Notes: generated by a model from the sequence alone, not told the origin. A DNA stretch of 64,000 bases from Billgrantia pellis (GCF_008297955.1 NZ_VTPY01000005.1:248001-312000), one strand, 5' to 3'. Shown: positions 41,276-50,785, counted from the first letter of the stretch. A program made the numbers and translations.

Positions 41276-44200
41276 TGATCGGAATTCTTGGCCGAGCGTT
41301 CGCTCGGCACTCGTGCCATTTCATTTTCCAGCCGCCGGCGCACATCGCCGGGCGAACCGGTGTGGCGCGCCAGCAGGTCGTAGGCCACCGGGACCACGAA
41401 CAGAGTGAAGAGGGTGGCGGCCGCGACGCCAGCGAGAATCACGGTACCGATCACCATGCGCGATTCGGCGCCGGCGCCTGACGAGACAATCAGCGGGACG
41501 GAGCCGGCCATGGTGGTGACCGCCGTCATCAGGATCGGCCGCAGGCGTGTCACGGAGGCTTCCAGCAGAGCGTCGCGAAAGGCGAAGCCCTCGTCGCGCA
41601 ACTGGTTGGCGAATTCCACGATCAAAATGCCGTTCTTCGCTGCCAGACCGATCAGCATTACCAGCCCCACCTGACTGTAGATATTGAGCGACTGCCCGGT
41701 GACGTAGAGCCCCAACATGGCGCCGCTCATGGCCAAGGGCACGGTGAGCATGATCACGAAAGGATGGATGAAGCTCTCGAACTGGGCCGCCAGCACCAGG
41801 AAGACCACCAGGCCGCCAAGGATCAATAGGGTGAGGGTGGCACCGCTGGCGCGGTCGTAATCGCGCGAAGCGCCGCTGACGTCGGTCTGGGCCTGGCCCG
41901 GCAGCACTTCGTTGGCTGCCGCTTCCAGATACTCCAGCGCATCGCCCAGCGCATAGCCGTCGGCCAGGTTGGCCTCGATGGTGATGGCGCGCAGACGATT
42001 GAAGCGGTTGAGCGTGCTGGCGCCGGCCTCGTCGGAGAAGCTCACCAGGCTGGCCAGGGGAATCAGCTCCCCGGTACGGGCCGAACGTACCTGGATGTTA
42101 TCCAGGGCGCGCGGGCTCGACTGGTTGGCGCGGTCGCCCTCGACGATCACATCGTACTCCTGGCCATTGTCGAGGTAGCGGGTCACGTTGCGCCCACCCA
42201 GCATGACCTCGAGGGTCCGACCGATTTCGGTCACGGTGACGCCCAGGTCGGCGGCCCGTGTATAATCGATCTCGACGCGCAACTGCGGCTGGGTCTCCTT
42301 GTAGTTGCTGTCCAGGCCGATCAGGCGCGGATTGTCCTCGCGTATATGCGCCATCAACAGGTCGCGCCACTCGGCGAGCTCTTCATAGGTGCCGCCGCCC
42401 AGCACGAACTCCACCGGCTTGCTGATGCGTTGGCCGAAACCTTGGCGCATCACTGGGAAGGCCTGGACGCCGGGCAGGTCGGCGAGCTTGCGCCGCACAT
42501 CGTTCATGATCGTCCACGCGTCGCGACGCTCTCCCCAGTCTGCCATGCTGACGATCGCGAAGCCGTTGTTGAAGTTCTCGATATTGCCGAACCCGCGAGG
42601 TGCCCGGACCACGACCCGCTGCAGGTCGCCGCTGTCGATCAGGGAAGAGAGGCGCGTCTCGATCTCGTCCATGTAGTCCATGGTGTAATCGAACGTTGCC
42701 CCTTCCGGCCCGTTGACCAGAATGATGAAGCTGCCACGATCCTCCTGGGGGGTGTACTCGCTGGGCAGACGGTCGGCGAGCCAGGCGGTGGCGGCGACCA
42801 ACCCGACGAAAACCGCCAGCACCGGCAGACGCGCCTTGAGCACGCCGACCAGCAGCGTGTGGTAGAGGCGCTGCGAGAATTCCAGCAGCCACTGCACGCC
42901 GTGGGCGATACGGCTGTCCTGCATCGAGGGCTTGAGAATCTTCGACGCCATCATCGGCGTCAACGACAGGGCCAGTACGCTGGAGATGACCACCGCAGCG
43001 GCCATGGTCAGGGCGAACTCGGAGAACAGGCGACCCACGTTGCCCTGCAGGAAGCCCAGCGGCACGAATACCGCGACCAGCACCAGGGTGGTGGCGATGA
43101 CGGCGAAGGCGATCTGGCGGCTGCCGCGAAAGGCCGCGACCAGCGGCGTCTCGCCATAGTCATGCATGCGCCGGTGGATATTCTCGAGCACCACGATGGC
43201 ATCGTCGACGATCAGGCCGATCGCCAGCACCAGGGCGAGCAGGGTGAGCAGATTGATCGAGAATCCCATCAGCGCCAGTGCCATGAATGAGCCGATGATG
43301 GCGATCGGCACGGTAACGGCGGGAATCAGCGTGGTGCGCACGTTGCCGAGGAAAAGAAAGATCACCACCACCACCAGTCCCAGAGCGATGAATAGGGTGA
43401 GCACGACCTGCTCGATGGCGCCCGAGACGAATACCGAGGCATCGTAGTTGAGGGAGAGCGTCATGCCGTCGGGCAAGCTGTTCTGCACCCGCTTCAGCTC
43501 TGTCTGGACCCCCTGCGATACTTCGAGCACGTTGGCGGTGGACTGTTTCATGATACCCAGACCCACCATCGGCACGCCGTTGGCGCGGAAGATCGAGCGA
43601 TCCTCCACCGAGCCGATCTCCACCCGCGCCACGTCAGCGAGGCGTACCAGGTAACCGTCGCTGCCCCGCGCCAGGGCCAGGCGTTCGAAGTCCGCCGGTT
43701 CGGCAAAGCTGCGCGGCAGGCGCACCACGAACTGGCGCGTACGCGATTCGATGGAACCTGCCGGCAGTTCGACGTTCTCGGCGCGCAGGGCGCTCTCCAC
43801 GTCGCCGACAGTCAGATGGCGGGCGGCCAGGGCGTTGCGGTCGAGCCACACGCGCATGGCGTACTCGCGGCCACCGCCCACGCGCACGCGCGCCACCCCG
43901 GGCTGCACGGAAAAGCCATCCACCAGATAGCGATCGGCGTAATCGGTCAGCTCGGGAATGGTGTAGCCGGCGCCGGAGAGGGACAGCCACAGCACCACGT
44001 CTTCGCTCGAGTCGGTCTTCTGTACTTCCGGCGGGTCGGCTTCGTCGGGCAAATTCTGCATCGCCCCCGAAATACGGTCGCGCACGTCATTGGCCGCCGC
44101 GTCGATATCCATGTCGAGGCGAAACTCGATGTCGATGCGCGACTGGCCGTCCTCGCTGGTAGAGGTGATCAGTTCGATGCCTTCCACCCCGGCGATGCGA

Positions 44201-44406
44201 TCCTCCAGCACTTGCGTGATCCGGGTCTCCACCACGCTGGCCGAGGCGCCTGGATAGCGGGTCTCGATACTGACCACAGGCGGGTCGATGGAGGGGTATT
44301 CCTGCAGTGGCAAGCGCTGCAAGGCCAGCAGGCCGAAGGCGACGATCAACAGGGCCAGCACAGTGGCCAGCACCGGGCGCTGGACGGAGATATCCGAGAG
44401 CCGCAT
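41272..44406 (-). CDS. RND efflux pump permease (HAE1 family)
   Basis: 1044 residues with the standard plan: TM1 near 10-30, large periplasmic loops (about 40-330 and 560-870) and 12 membrane helices. The proton-relay residues are visible as Asp-Asp in GLIVDDAIV (TM4, about 405) and Lys in LAAKNGILIVEFA (TM10, about 940). It overlaps the adaptor gene by one base (TGATG). It exports drugs, solvents or other hydrophobic compounds across both membranes. No outer-membrane channel gene is nearby, so a shared TolC-like protein is presumably used. Confidence 0.95.
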   Translation of the reverse strand: MRLSDISVQRPVLATVLALLIVAFGLLALQRLPLQEYPSIDPPVVSIETRYPGASASVVETRITQVLEDRIAGVEGIELITSTSEDGQSRIDIEFRLDMDIDAAANDVRDRISGAMQNLPDEADPPEVQKTDSSEDVVLWLSLSGAGYTIPELTDYADRYLVDGFSVQPGVARVRVGGGREYAMRVWLDRNALAARHLTVGDVESALRAENVELPAGSIESRTRQFVVRLPRSFAEPADFERLALARGSDGYLVRLADVARVEIGSVEDRSIFRANGVPMVGLGIMKQSTANVLEVSQGVQTELKRVQNSLPDGMTLSLNYDASVFVSGAIEQVVLTLFIALGLVVVVIFLFLGNVRTTLIPAVTVPIAIIGSFMALALMGFSINLLTLLALVLAIGLIVDDAIVVLENIHRRMHDYGETPLVAAFRGSRQIAFAVIATTLVLVAVFVPLGFLQGNVGRLFSEFALTMAAAVVISSVLALSLTPMMASKILKPSMQDSRIAHGVQWLLEFSQRLYHTLLVGVLKARLPVLAVFVGLVAATAWLADRLPSEYTPQEDRGSFIILVNGPEGATFDYTMDYMDEIETRLSSLIDSGDLQRVVVRAPRGFGNIENFNNGFAIVSMADWGERRDAWTIMNDVRRKLADLPGVQAFPVMRQGFGQRISKPVEFVLGGGTYEELAEWRDLLMAHIREDNPRLIGLDSNYKETQPQLRVEIDYTRAADLGVTVTEIGRTLEVMLGGRNVTRYLDNGQEYDVIVEGDRANQSSPRALDNIQVRSARTGELIPLASLVSFSDEAGASTLNRFNRLRAITIEANLADGYALGDALEYLEAAANEVLPGQAQTDVSGASRDYDRASGATLTLLILGGLVVFLVLAAQFESFIHPFVIMLTVPLAMSGAMLGLYVTGQSLNIYSQVGLVMLIGLAAKNGILIVEFANQLRDEGFAFRDALLEASVTRLRPILMTAVTTMAGSVPLIVSSGAGAESRMVIGTVILAGVAAATLFTLFVVPVAYDLLARHTGSPGDVRRRLENEMARVPSERSAKNSDH

Positions 44407-45542
44407 CAGGCATCTTCCTCGTGGCGATTGGCCTCGAGAATGTCTCGGACCGAGGTGTCGTCGGCGGCGATACCCAGCACGCGCACCCGGTCGCCTTCGT
44501 GGGAGCGCTGGAGGCCATGGCTGACCACCAGTTCCCCGCCCGTGAGCCCTTCGAGAATCTCGGCCTGGCCAGTGCGGCGCTCGCCGACTCTCACCTGGCG
44601 ACGCACCAGGCGGTTGTCGTCGGCTTCATCGATCAGCAGCACATACTGCTTGTCACCGCTAGGGACCAGTACCGACTCGGGCACCACCACCGCCTGGCGC
44701 GGGTTGCGGCGTAGCACCACCTCCATCAACATGCCGGGGCGCAAGCGCAGTTCGGGGTTGTCGAGCTTCGCACGCACCGTGACGCTGCGGCTGACCGGAT
44801 CGACCCGTGAACCGATGCTGGCCACTTCGCCCTCGAAGCGCTCGTCGGGAAAGGCCGCGCTGCGGGCGGTCAGCGGCAGACCGGGGGCGAGAATCGACAG
44901 GAAGGACTCGGGGACGCTGAAGTCGAGTTTCATCTCGTCGAGTTTGTCCAGAGTCACCAGTTCCGTGCCGGGCGTGACCAGGCTCCCCAGGCTGATGTTG
45001 CGAAAGCCTACCCGGCCGGCGAACGGTGCGCGTATCCGGTAATTGGACAGCCGCGCCTCTAGTGCCTGGACTTCGGCCTCGACCTGGCGTAGCTGCGCTT
45101 GGCTGTCCTCCACATCGGCGCGTGGCGCCATGTTGCGGCTCTGCAACTGGCTCAGGCGATTCACCGTGCCGCGCCGCTCGTCGCGTAGCGCTTGGGCGGC
45201 GCGCAATTGGGCGCGCTCCTCGGCATCGTCCAGTCGGATCAGCAGTTGCCCCGCCTCCACTCTTTCACCGTCCTGAAAGTTGAGTTCCGCCACGAGTTCG
45301 GTGACCGTGGCCGAGAGCGTGACGCTTTCGTCGGCACGTAGCGTGCCCAACGCCTCCAGCGGGTCGGACCAGGCCTCGACGCTGGCACGGGCGCCGATGA
45401 CCGCGGGGCGCTCTTGAGCGGCAACAGGTGAGTGAGGACCGAGGACGAGGCCAATGGTCAGGGCGAGGACCAGGCAGAGCGGGCCGGTCAGCGTGGCCAG
45501 GCATCGGTCCAGCGCAAGGGGGGGGGGGCGCGTTGGGGTCAT
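44406..45542 (-). CDS. RND efflux periplasmic adaptor (membrane fusion protein)
   Basis: 378 residues. A signal sequence (hydrophobic about 17-35) is followed by a lipoyl/barrel-sandwich half (LRADESVTLSATVTELV), a short alpha-hairpin (about 105-160), the second lipoyl half (IRAPFAGRVGFRNISLG) and beta-barrel domains. It bridges the pump to the outer-membrane channel. Codons 5-9 contain a run of 11 C (Arg-Pro-Pro-Pro-Leu), giving a possible on/off frameshift site; the frame is intact here. No regulator is adjacent. Confidence 0.93.
   Translation of the reverse strand: MTPTRPPPLALDRCLATLTGPLCLVLALTIGLVLGPHSPVAAQERPAVIGARASVEAWSDPLEALGTLRADESVTLSATVTELVAELNFQDGERVEAGQLLIRLDDAEERAQLRAAQALRDERRGTVNRLSQLQSRNMAPRADVEDSQAQLRQVEAEVQALEARLSNYRIRAPFAGRVGFRNISLGSLVTPGTELVTLDKLDEMKLDFSVPESFLSILAPGLPLTARSAAFPDERFEGEVASIGSRVDPVSRSVTVRAKLDNPELRLRPGMLMEVVLRRNPRQAVVVPESVLVPSGDKQYVLLIDEADDNRLVRRQVRVGERRTGQAEILEGLTGGELVVSHGLQRSHEGDRVRVLGIAADDTSVRDILEANRHEEDA
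45518..45528 (-). repeat. Homopolymeric tract (11 C on the coding strand) in the adaptor gene
   Basis: Eleven consecutive G on the plus strand, read as C in codons 5-9 of the RND adaptor. It is the longest G/C homopolymer noticed in the window. Loss or gain of one base would shift the frame before the signal peptide. Confidence 0.9.
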
Positions 45543-45641
45543 GAGGGCTCGTTATCGTGATTAGACAGTTGCTTGGAGACCACATCCCTGGGTATCCCAT
45601 ACCAGCTTACTGATTTTTCTCCTCACACATGTGACAAAAAG

Positions 45642-45663
45642 TGCGCAATATTGGCTTTGCGCA
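45642..45663. promoter_or_regulatory. Inverted repeat between the RND operon and the BaiN-like gene
   Basis: TGCGCAA (45642-45648) and TTGCGCA (45657-45663) form a perfect 7-bp inverted repeat with an 8-base spacer. A second dyad, TCACA-CA-TGTGA, lies at 45623-45634. Either could be an operator for the divergent RND operon or the flavoprotein gene. Confidence 0.45.
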
Positions 45664-45714
45664 TGCAGTGTTCTTGTACAAGGTTTGTGCCGTTATTCCA
45701 GGTGAGGAGGGCTC

Positions 45715-45723
45715 TGGTAGAAT
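45715..45723 (+). promoter_or_regulatory. Extended -10 promoter of the BaiN-like gene
   Basis: TGG followed by TAGAAT (45718-45723), an extended -10 with a weak -35. The start codon is 30 bases downstream, and AAGGTG serves as ribosome binding site. Confidence 0.45.
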
Positions 45724-45753
45724 CGACGCCCTCGAGTCCAAGGTGAAGTCGCG

Positions 45754-46965
45754 ATGCCATCTTCCTTCGATGTGATCGTCATCGGCGCGGGTGCTGCCGG
45801 ATTGATGTGTGCGCTGACCGCCGGCTACGCCGGGCGCCGCGTGCTGGTTCTCGATCACGCCAACAAGCCCGGCAAAAAGATCCTCATGTCAGGGGGAGGG
45901 CGGTGCAACTTCACCAACCTGGCAACGGGGCCGGCCAATTTCTTTTCCACCAACCCGCACTTCTGCATCTCCGCGCTGAAGCGTTACCGCCCCGAACACT
46001 TCGTCGAGCTGGTGGAGCGCCACGGCGTCGAGTATGTCGAGAAGGCGCCGGGACAGCTGTTCTGTGCTCACTCGGCCAAGGAGCTGCTCGGAGTGTTGCT
46101 CACCGAATGCGATTGGGCCGGCGTGACGCTGCGAATGAATGCCCGAGTGGAGCGGCTCGAGCGCCATGCCGAGGGCATGCGGCTGAGGACGTCCCATGGC
46201 ATCCTCGATGCTGGCGCCGTCGTGATCGCCACCGGTGGGTTGTCGATTCCCACCATGGGCGCGACCGGTTTCGGTTACGACATCGCACGCCAGTTCGGCT
46301 TGAGGGTAACGCAGACGCGGCCGGCGCTGGTGCCCTTCACTCTGACCTCACACTGGAAAGCGCGAGCGGCCGATCTGGCCGGCGTGGCCTGCGACGTGGC
46401 GGTCGGGGCCGTGCGCGGTGGTCAGCGCCTCGGGCCGGGGCGCGAGCGGCGCTATCGCGAGCCGATGCTGTTTACCCACCGCGGCTTGTCCGGCCCTGGC
46501 ATGCTGCAGATTTCCAGCTACTGGGAGCCCGGCGACGAACTCGAAATCGATCTGCTGCCGGACGTCGATATCGCTGGCGCCCTGGCATCGGCGCGTCGTG
46601 CGACACCGCGTCGACAGCTCTCGACCTGGCTTGGCGAACGTCTGCCGCGCCGCCTGGCCCAGGCGCTGGGCGAGTGGTACGGCGAGGACCCCACCCTGGC
46701 CGAGTTGTCCAACTCCCGTATCGAGACATGGCGCGTACGTCTCGGTGCCTGGCGCCTCAGACCTGCTGGCACCGAAGGCTGGCGTACCGCCGAGGTGACC
46801 CTGGGCGGTGTCGACACCGAAGCGATCTCCTCACAAGATTTCTCCGTCGGGGGATTGTCCCAGTTGCGCTTCATCGGTGAGGTGCTCGATGTCACCGGTG
46901 AGCTGGGCGGTTACAACTTCCAGTGGGCCTGGGCGTCCGGCGTGGCCTGCGGTTCGGCGCTCTGA
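45754..46965 (+). CDS. HI0933/BaiN-like FAD-dependent oxidoreductase
   Basis: 403-residue flavoprotein of the aminoacetone oxidase/BaiN-like family (TIGR00275 type). The dinucleotide motif VIGAGAAGLMCA is at about residues 9-20, KKILMSGGGRCNFTN at about 41-55, and the C-terminal GGVDTEAISSQDF and GYNFQWAWASG blocks are present. It is monocistronic. The physiological reaction of this family is unsettled, so no gene name is given. Confidence 0.9.
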   Translation: MPSSFDVIVIGAGAAGLMCALTAGYAGRRVLVLDHANKPGKKILMSGGGRCNFTNLATGPANFFSTNPHFCISALKRYRPEHFVELVERHGVEYVEKAPGQLFCAHSAKELLGVLLTECDWAGVTLRMNARVERLERHAEGMRLRTSHGILDAGAVVIATGGLSIPTMGATGFGYDIARQFGLRVTQTRPALVPFTLTSHWKARAADLAGVACDVAVGAVRGGQRLGPGRERRYREPMLFTHRGLSGPGMLQISSYWEPGDELEIDLLPDVDIAGALASARRATPRRQLSTWLGERLPRRLAQALGEWYGEDPTLAELSNSRIETWRVRLGAWRLRPAGTEGWRTAEVTLGGVDTEAISSQDFSVGGLSQLRFIGEVLDVTGELGGYNFQWAWASGVACGSAL

Positions 46966-47095
46966 GCTCGAGGCCGATGGCGAGTCGTCAGGCCGGGCGA
47001 CAAAGTTTTACGCTTCGTAACCTGATGGCCCGGGACGCGTTGCTACGCTTGGGGAGTCGGTTCGCCACGTACGTGGCTCGTCACAGGAGAGCGCC

Positions 47096-48394
47096 ATGCC
47101 CCCCTTCGCTCAACAGCTGGAAACGCCGGACAGCCTGCACACCAAGGAGTGGATGAGGCGCTACCAGCGCATACGGCAGGCATCCGAGACGCTATGTGCC
47201 CCGCTCTGCACCGAGGATTTCGTCATTCAGAGCATGGATGACGTCAGTCCACCGAAATGGCACCTTGCGCACGTCACCTGGTTCTTCGAAGCTTTCGTGC
47301 TATCTCCCTTTCTTCCGCGCTACCGTCCGCTCGATCCCGCCTACGACTTTCTCTTCAACTCCTATTACGAGACGCATGGGGTGCCGTTTCCCCGGCCTTG
47401 TCGGGGGACCCTCTCGCGTCCCGTCGTGGCTGACATCTACCGCTTCCGCGCCCATGTCGACGCCGCCATGGCGGAGCTGCTCGCGTCACCGCCCGCGGAG
47501 CATGTCGCGGAGATCGTCAGACGGGTAGAACTGGGGCTGCACCACGAGCAGCAGCACCAGGAGCTGCTGCTCATGGACATCAAGCACATCCTGGCCCAGA
47601 ACCCGTTATGTCCCGCTTATCGCGACGACCTCGCTGCGCCCGTCGTGCGCACTCCGGCGGAGAGCGATTGGCTCGAATATGCGGCCGGCATCCGTGTCAT
47701 CGGCCACGACATGGCCAGCGAGGGCTTCGCCTACGATAACGAGAGTTCACGGCACCGACAGTTTCTCGAAGCCTTCCAGCTCGCCAAGTATCCCGTGACC
47801 AACGGCGAGTATCTCGCCTTCATGGAGGAGGGCGGTTACGAACGTCCCGAGCTATGGTTGTCGGATGGCTGGCAGCAGGTCGGCCGGGAGGGTTGGAACG
47901 CGCCGCTTTACTGGGTGAAGCGCGGCGATGGCTGGTATCACTTCACCTTGGGTGGGCTGCGTCCGGTGGACCCGCATGCGCCTGTGGCGCATGTCAGCTT
48001 CTTCGAAGCCGATGCCTATGCCCGCTGGGCCGGGGCGCGTCTGCCCAGCGAAGCGGAGTGGGAGACCGCGGCCAGGGGTATGGTCATGACCGGCAACTTC
48101 GTGGAAGCCGACTTCCTTCAGCCGACCGCCGCGGCGGGAACGGGCGATGGCCCCGTCCAGCTGTTCGGCGACGTGTGGGAATGGACCGGCAGCGCCTACC
48201 GGCCTTATCCCGGATTCCGTCCCCTGCCGGGCACGTTGGGCGAGTACAACGGCAAGTTCATGTCGGGCCAGATGGTACTGCGCGGCGGCTGTTGCGCCAC
48301 GCCGGCCGGGCATATCCGCCCAACCTACCGCAACTTCTTCCCGCCTCACGCGCGCTGGGCGTTTTCCGGCTTGCGACTTGCCAGGGAGGCATGA
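47096..48394 (+). CDS. egtB: Ergothioneine biosynthesis iron-dependent sulfoxide synthase
   Basis: 432 residues. An N-terminal DinB-like domain carries the iron ligands in HLAHVTWFFE (about residue 57) and HHEQQHQELL (about 145-155). A C-terminal formylglycine-generating-enzyme-like domain (about 190-430) contains VSFFEADAYARWAGARLPSEAEWE and ends with LRGGCCATP and YRNFFPPHARWAFSGLRLAR. It couples hercynine to a thiol with O2. AGGAGAG precedes the ATG. It is followed one base later by egtD. Confidence 0.92.
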   Translation: MPPFAQQLETPDSLHTKEWMRRYQRIRQASETLCAPLCTEDFVIQSMDDVSPPKWHLAHVTWFFEAFVLSPFLPRYRPLDPAYDFLFNSYYETHGVPFPRPCRGTLSRPVVADIYRFRAHVDAAMAELLASPPAEHVAEIVRRVELGLHHEQQHQELLLMDIKHILAQNPLCPAYRDDLAAPVVRTPAESDWLEYAAGIRVIGHDMASEGFAYDNESSRHRQFLEAFQLAKYPVTNGEYLAFMEEGGYERPELWLSDGWQQVGREGWNAPLYWVKRGDGWYHFTLGGLRPVDPHAPVAHVSFFEADAYARWAGARLPSEAEWETAARGMVMTGNFVEADFLQPTAAAGTGDGPVQLFGDVWEWTGSAYRPYPGFRPLPGTLGEYNGKFMSGQMVLRGGCCATPAGHIRPTYRNFFPPHARWAFSGLRLAREA

Positions 48395-48395
48395 C

Positions 48396-49361
48396 ATGGA
48401 TCCGGTCGTTCGTTTTCACGACCAGCAACCGCCGGCCGCGGCGGTTTCGCTGGGCGAGGAGCTGCTGGCGGGGCTGATCGCCACGCCAAAGTTCACTTCA
48501 CCCAAGTTTCTTTACGATCGGCGCGGCTCGGAGCTCTTCGATGCCATCTGTCGTCAGCCGGAGTACTACCCGACCCGCACCGAGGAGGCGATCCTGAAGG
48601 CGGCGAAGGCAGAGATCGCCGAGGTCGTCGGCCCCCACGCGGCGCTGATCGAGCTCGGCAGCGGGGCCAGTCGCAAGGTACGCTTACTGCTCGAAGCATT
48701 GCGGCCCGCCTGCTACCTGGGGGTAGATATCTCGCGCGACTTCCTGTGGGAGAGTACCCGGCGCCTGGCGACCGATTACCCTTGGCTGGAGGTGCATGCC
48801 GCCTGCGCCGACTTTACCTGTCCGATGGTCTGGCCGGAGGGGTTTGGCGGTGAGCGGCCGGTGGCCTTCTTTCCCGGTTCGAGCATCGGCAACTTCACCC
48901 CCGACGAGGCTGAGGGGTTCCTGTGCGGCCTGGCCGAACTCTTGCCTGTTGGCGGCGGTCTGCTGATCGGCGTCGACCTGATCAAGGATCGCACCGTGCT
49001 CGATGCCGCCTATAACGATGCCGCGGGTATCACGGCGGCTTTCAACCTCAACCTGCTGGAGCGATTGCGCCATGAATTCGACGCCGACGTCGAGCCCAGT
49101 CGCTTCCAACACCAAGCCTTCTACAACGAAAGCGATTCGCGGATCGAGATGCACTTGGTGAGTCGGTGCGATCAGACGGTTCGGGTGGCGGGGGAGCGGA
49201 TCCGCTTTGTCGAAGGCGAATCGCTGCACACCGAGAATTCCTACAAGTACAGTGTCGAAGGCTTCCGCCGTCTGGCCGCTTGCGCCGGCTTCGAGTCACG
49301 TGCGCAATGGACCGATCCCGACGCGCTGTTCTGTATCCATTATCTGGAGCGGGGCGGATAA
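48396..49361 (+). CDS. egtD: L-histidine N-alpha-methyltransferase
   Basis: 321 residues. It trimethylates histidine to hercynine, the first step of ergothioneine synthesis. The SAM motif is IELGSGASRKVRLLL (about residue 78); KFLYDRRGSELFD near 30 and PGSSIGNF near 160 are family blocks. ATG 48396 lies directly after the egtB stop with GGGAGG six bases upstream; upstream open frame overlaps egtB and was dropped. No egtC or egtE gene is present here. Confidence 0.93.
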   Translation: MDPVVRFHDQQPPAAAVSLGEELLAGLIATPKFTSPKFLYDRRGSELFDAICRQPEYYPTRTEEAILKAAKAEIAEVVGPHAALIELGSGASRKVRLLLEALRPACYLGVDISRDFLWESTRRLATDYPWLEVHAACADFTCPMVWPEGFGGERPVAFFPGSSIGNFTPDEAEGFLCGLAELLPVGGGLLIGVDLIKDRTVLDAAYNDAAGITAAFNLNLLERLRHEFDADVEPSRFQHQAFYNESDSRIEMHLVSRCDQTVRVAGERIRFVEGESLHTENSYKYSVEGFRRLAACAGFESRAQWTDPDALFCIHYLERGG

Positions 49362-49424
49362 TGGCCCTGCTTCGATTCCGGGCTATGCTCCATAGCAGGA
49401 AACCGCTGTAAATCGAGGCCCGCC

Positions 49425-50075
49425 ATGACCATGATCGCCATCCACGACTCGTCCGAGTCCACTGCGTCGCCCTTCGTCGACACTATCGTCAACGAAGCCG
49501 TTCGCCAGGCCGAGGAGCGGGGATGGCAAGCGGTGCGGCTCAGCGAAGTCGCCCATTGTCTGGAGCTGCCCATGTCGGTCGTGCTGGAGCGTTTCCGTGA
49601 TATGGACGACGTGGCCAATGCCTGGTTCCAGCGAGGCTGGCGCGCGATGCTGGCCGAAAAGCCCGATACTTTCGAGGACTGGCCCGAGCGGGTGCGTATC
49701 GAACACTGCTTGCTGGCCTGGTTCGATGCCTTCGCCGCGCATCGCCAGGTAACCGTGGAGATGCTACGTCGCAAGGCGCACCTGCCGCATCCGCATACCT
49801 GGGTACCCATGGTGTTCGATCTGTCGCGCACCGTGCAGTGGCTACGCGAGGCGGCACGGCTCGAGGCTCGCTACGGAACCCGCCGTGCCCAGCTCGAAGA
49901 AATGGCGCTGACCCACCTGTTTCTGGCGTCTCTGGCGGTCTGGTCGACGGATCTCAGTGAAGGGCAACGGCGCACGCGGCGTTTTGTCGAACGCCAGCTC
50001 AAGCGCGGCGAGCGTTGCATGAAATGGATGCCGGGAGTGGGGAGACGGGAACGCCACGCCGAAGCACAGCTCTAG
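49425..50075 (+). CDS. TetR-like HTH regulator
   Basis: 216 residues. The N-terminal three-helix HTH reads IVNEAVRQAEERGWQAVRL then SEVAHCLELPMSVVLERF (about residues 20-57), a TetR-type layout with a divergent recognition helix. The helical C-terminal domain contains VFDLSRTVQWLREAARLEARYG. It lies 63 bases after egtD in the same direction and might be co-transcribed. Its target is unknown. Confidence 0.7.
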   Translation: MTMIAIHDSSESTASPFVDTIVNEAVRQAEERGWQAVRLSEVAHCLELPMSVVLERFRDMDDVANAWFQRGWRAMLAEKPDTFEDWPERVRIEHCLLAWFDAFAAHRQVTVEMLRRKAHLPHPHTWVPMVFDLSRTVQWLREAARLEARYGTRRAQLEEMALTHLFLASLAVWSTDLSEGQRRTRRFVERQLKRGERCMKWMPGVGRRERHAEAQL

Positions 50076-50094
50076 TCCTACCGATCTGCTGCGT

Positions 50095-50400
50095 TCATCT
50101 GAACTGGCGGAGCAAGAGGCGAGCCCGGTTGAGCATGAACCCTCCCGCGGCGAGCCGTCGAGCGAGGCGAACCAGCGAGTGTGGCCTCCGGGCACTGCCC
50201 ACCAACAGGGCTCCACCCGCCACGTACAGCAGCCCCCGGTAGCGCGCCAGGCGTTGCCACCCCTCATCGAGCGATCGGCCTGCCTGATGCCAGCGGCTCG
50301 CCTCGACCAGCATGTCGATGCGCTGCTGCTCGATCATGGCGATAAGCTCGGTCTTGCGCTCGGCGCGTGCTCGGCGCAAGTCACGATGGCGGCGTGTCAC
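50095..50400 (-). CDS. YqjK-like protein
   Basis: 101 residues, very basic at both ends, with one hydrophobic segment GLLYVAGGALLVG (about 56-68). It overlaps the YqjE-like gene by 20 bases. The order YqjD, YqjE, YqjK is conserved in gammaproteobacteria; the three are inner-membrane proteins linked to stress and stationary phase, YqjD being ribosome-associated in E. coli. Confidence 0.7.
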   Translation of the reverse strand: MTRRHRDLRRARAERKTELIAMIEQQRIDMLVEASRWHQAGRSLDEGWQRLARYRGLLYVAGGALLVGSARRPHSLVRLARRLAAGGFMLNRARLLLRQFR

Positions 50401-50785
50401 GTTGGCTCTCCAGCAGGTGACGATCCAGGGCCAACTGGGCCAGGGTTTCCTTCAGCAGGCTGCGGCGGCGTGCCAGGCGCATCGCCTGAAGAGCGGAGAG
50501 CAGGCCGCCGCCCAGTAGCACCACGGCACTGGTGCCGATGGCGGCCAGACGATGGGTCTCCCAGAACAGCACCACCACCAGCAGGATCAGCATGCCCAGG
50601 CCGAACATTACCAGTACCAGACTGATGCCCAGTAACAGAATCAACGTGGCGAGACGGGCACGCTCCTCCTCCAGCTCCAGCACGGCGAGACGCAGGCGCG
50701 TCTCGCCGGAAGCCATCAGACTGGATAAAAGGCGCCTGCCAGCGGCGATCAGGCGTTGCGTGGGGCCTTCGCCAGATGCCATCAA
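50381..50785 (-). CDS. YqjE-like phage-holin-family membrane protein
   Basis: 134 residues. Two membrane helices lie at about residues 48-70 and 80-100, following an amphipathic, charge-rich N-terminus (ETRLRLAVLELEEERARL). It belongs to the Phage_holin_3_6 family, despite having nothing to do with phage here. It overlaps the YqjD-like gene as ATGA. Confidence 0.78.
   Translation of the reverse strand: MMASGEGPTQRLIAAGRRLLSSLMASGETRLRLAVLELEEERARLATLILLLGISLVLVMFGLGMLILLVVVLFWETHRLAAIGTSAVVLLGGGLLSALQAMRLARRRSLLKETLAQLALDRHLLESQRDTPPS

Noticed and set aside
50381..50785. Phage holin domain as a sign of a prophage
   Set aside because: The gene is in the conserved YqjD-YqjE-YqjK housekeeping order and no other phage gene is near.
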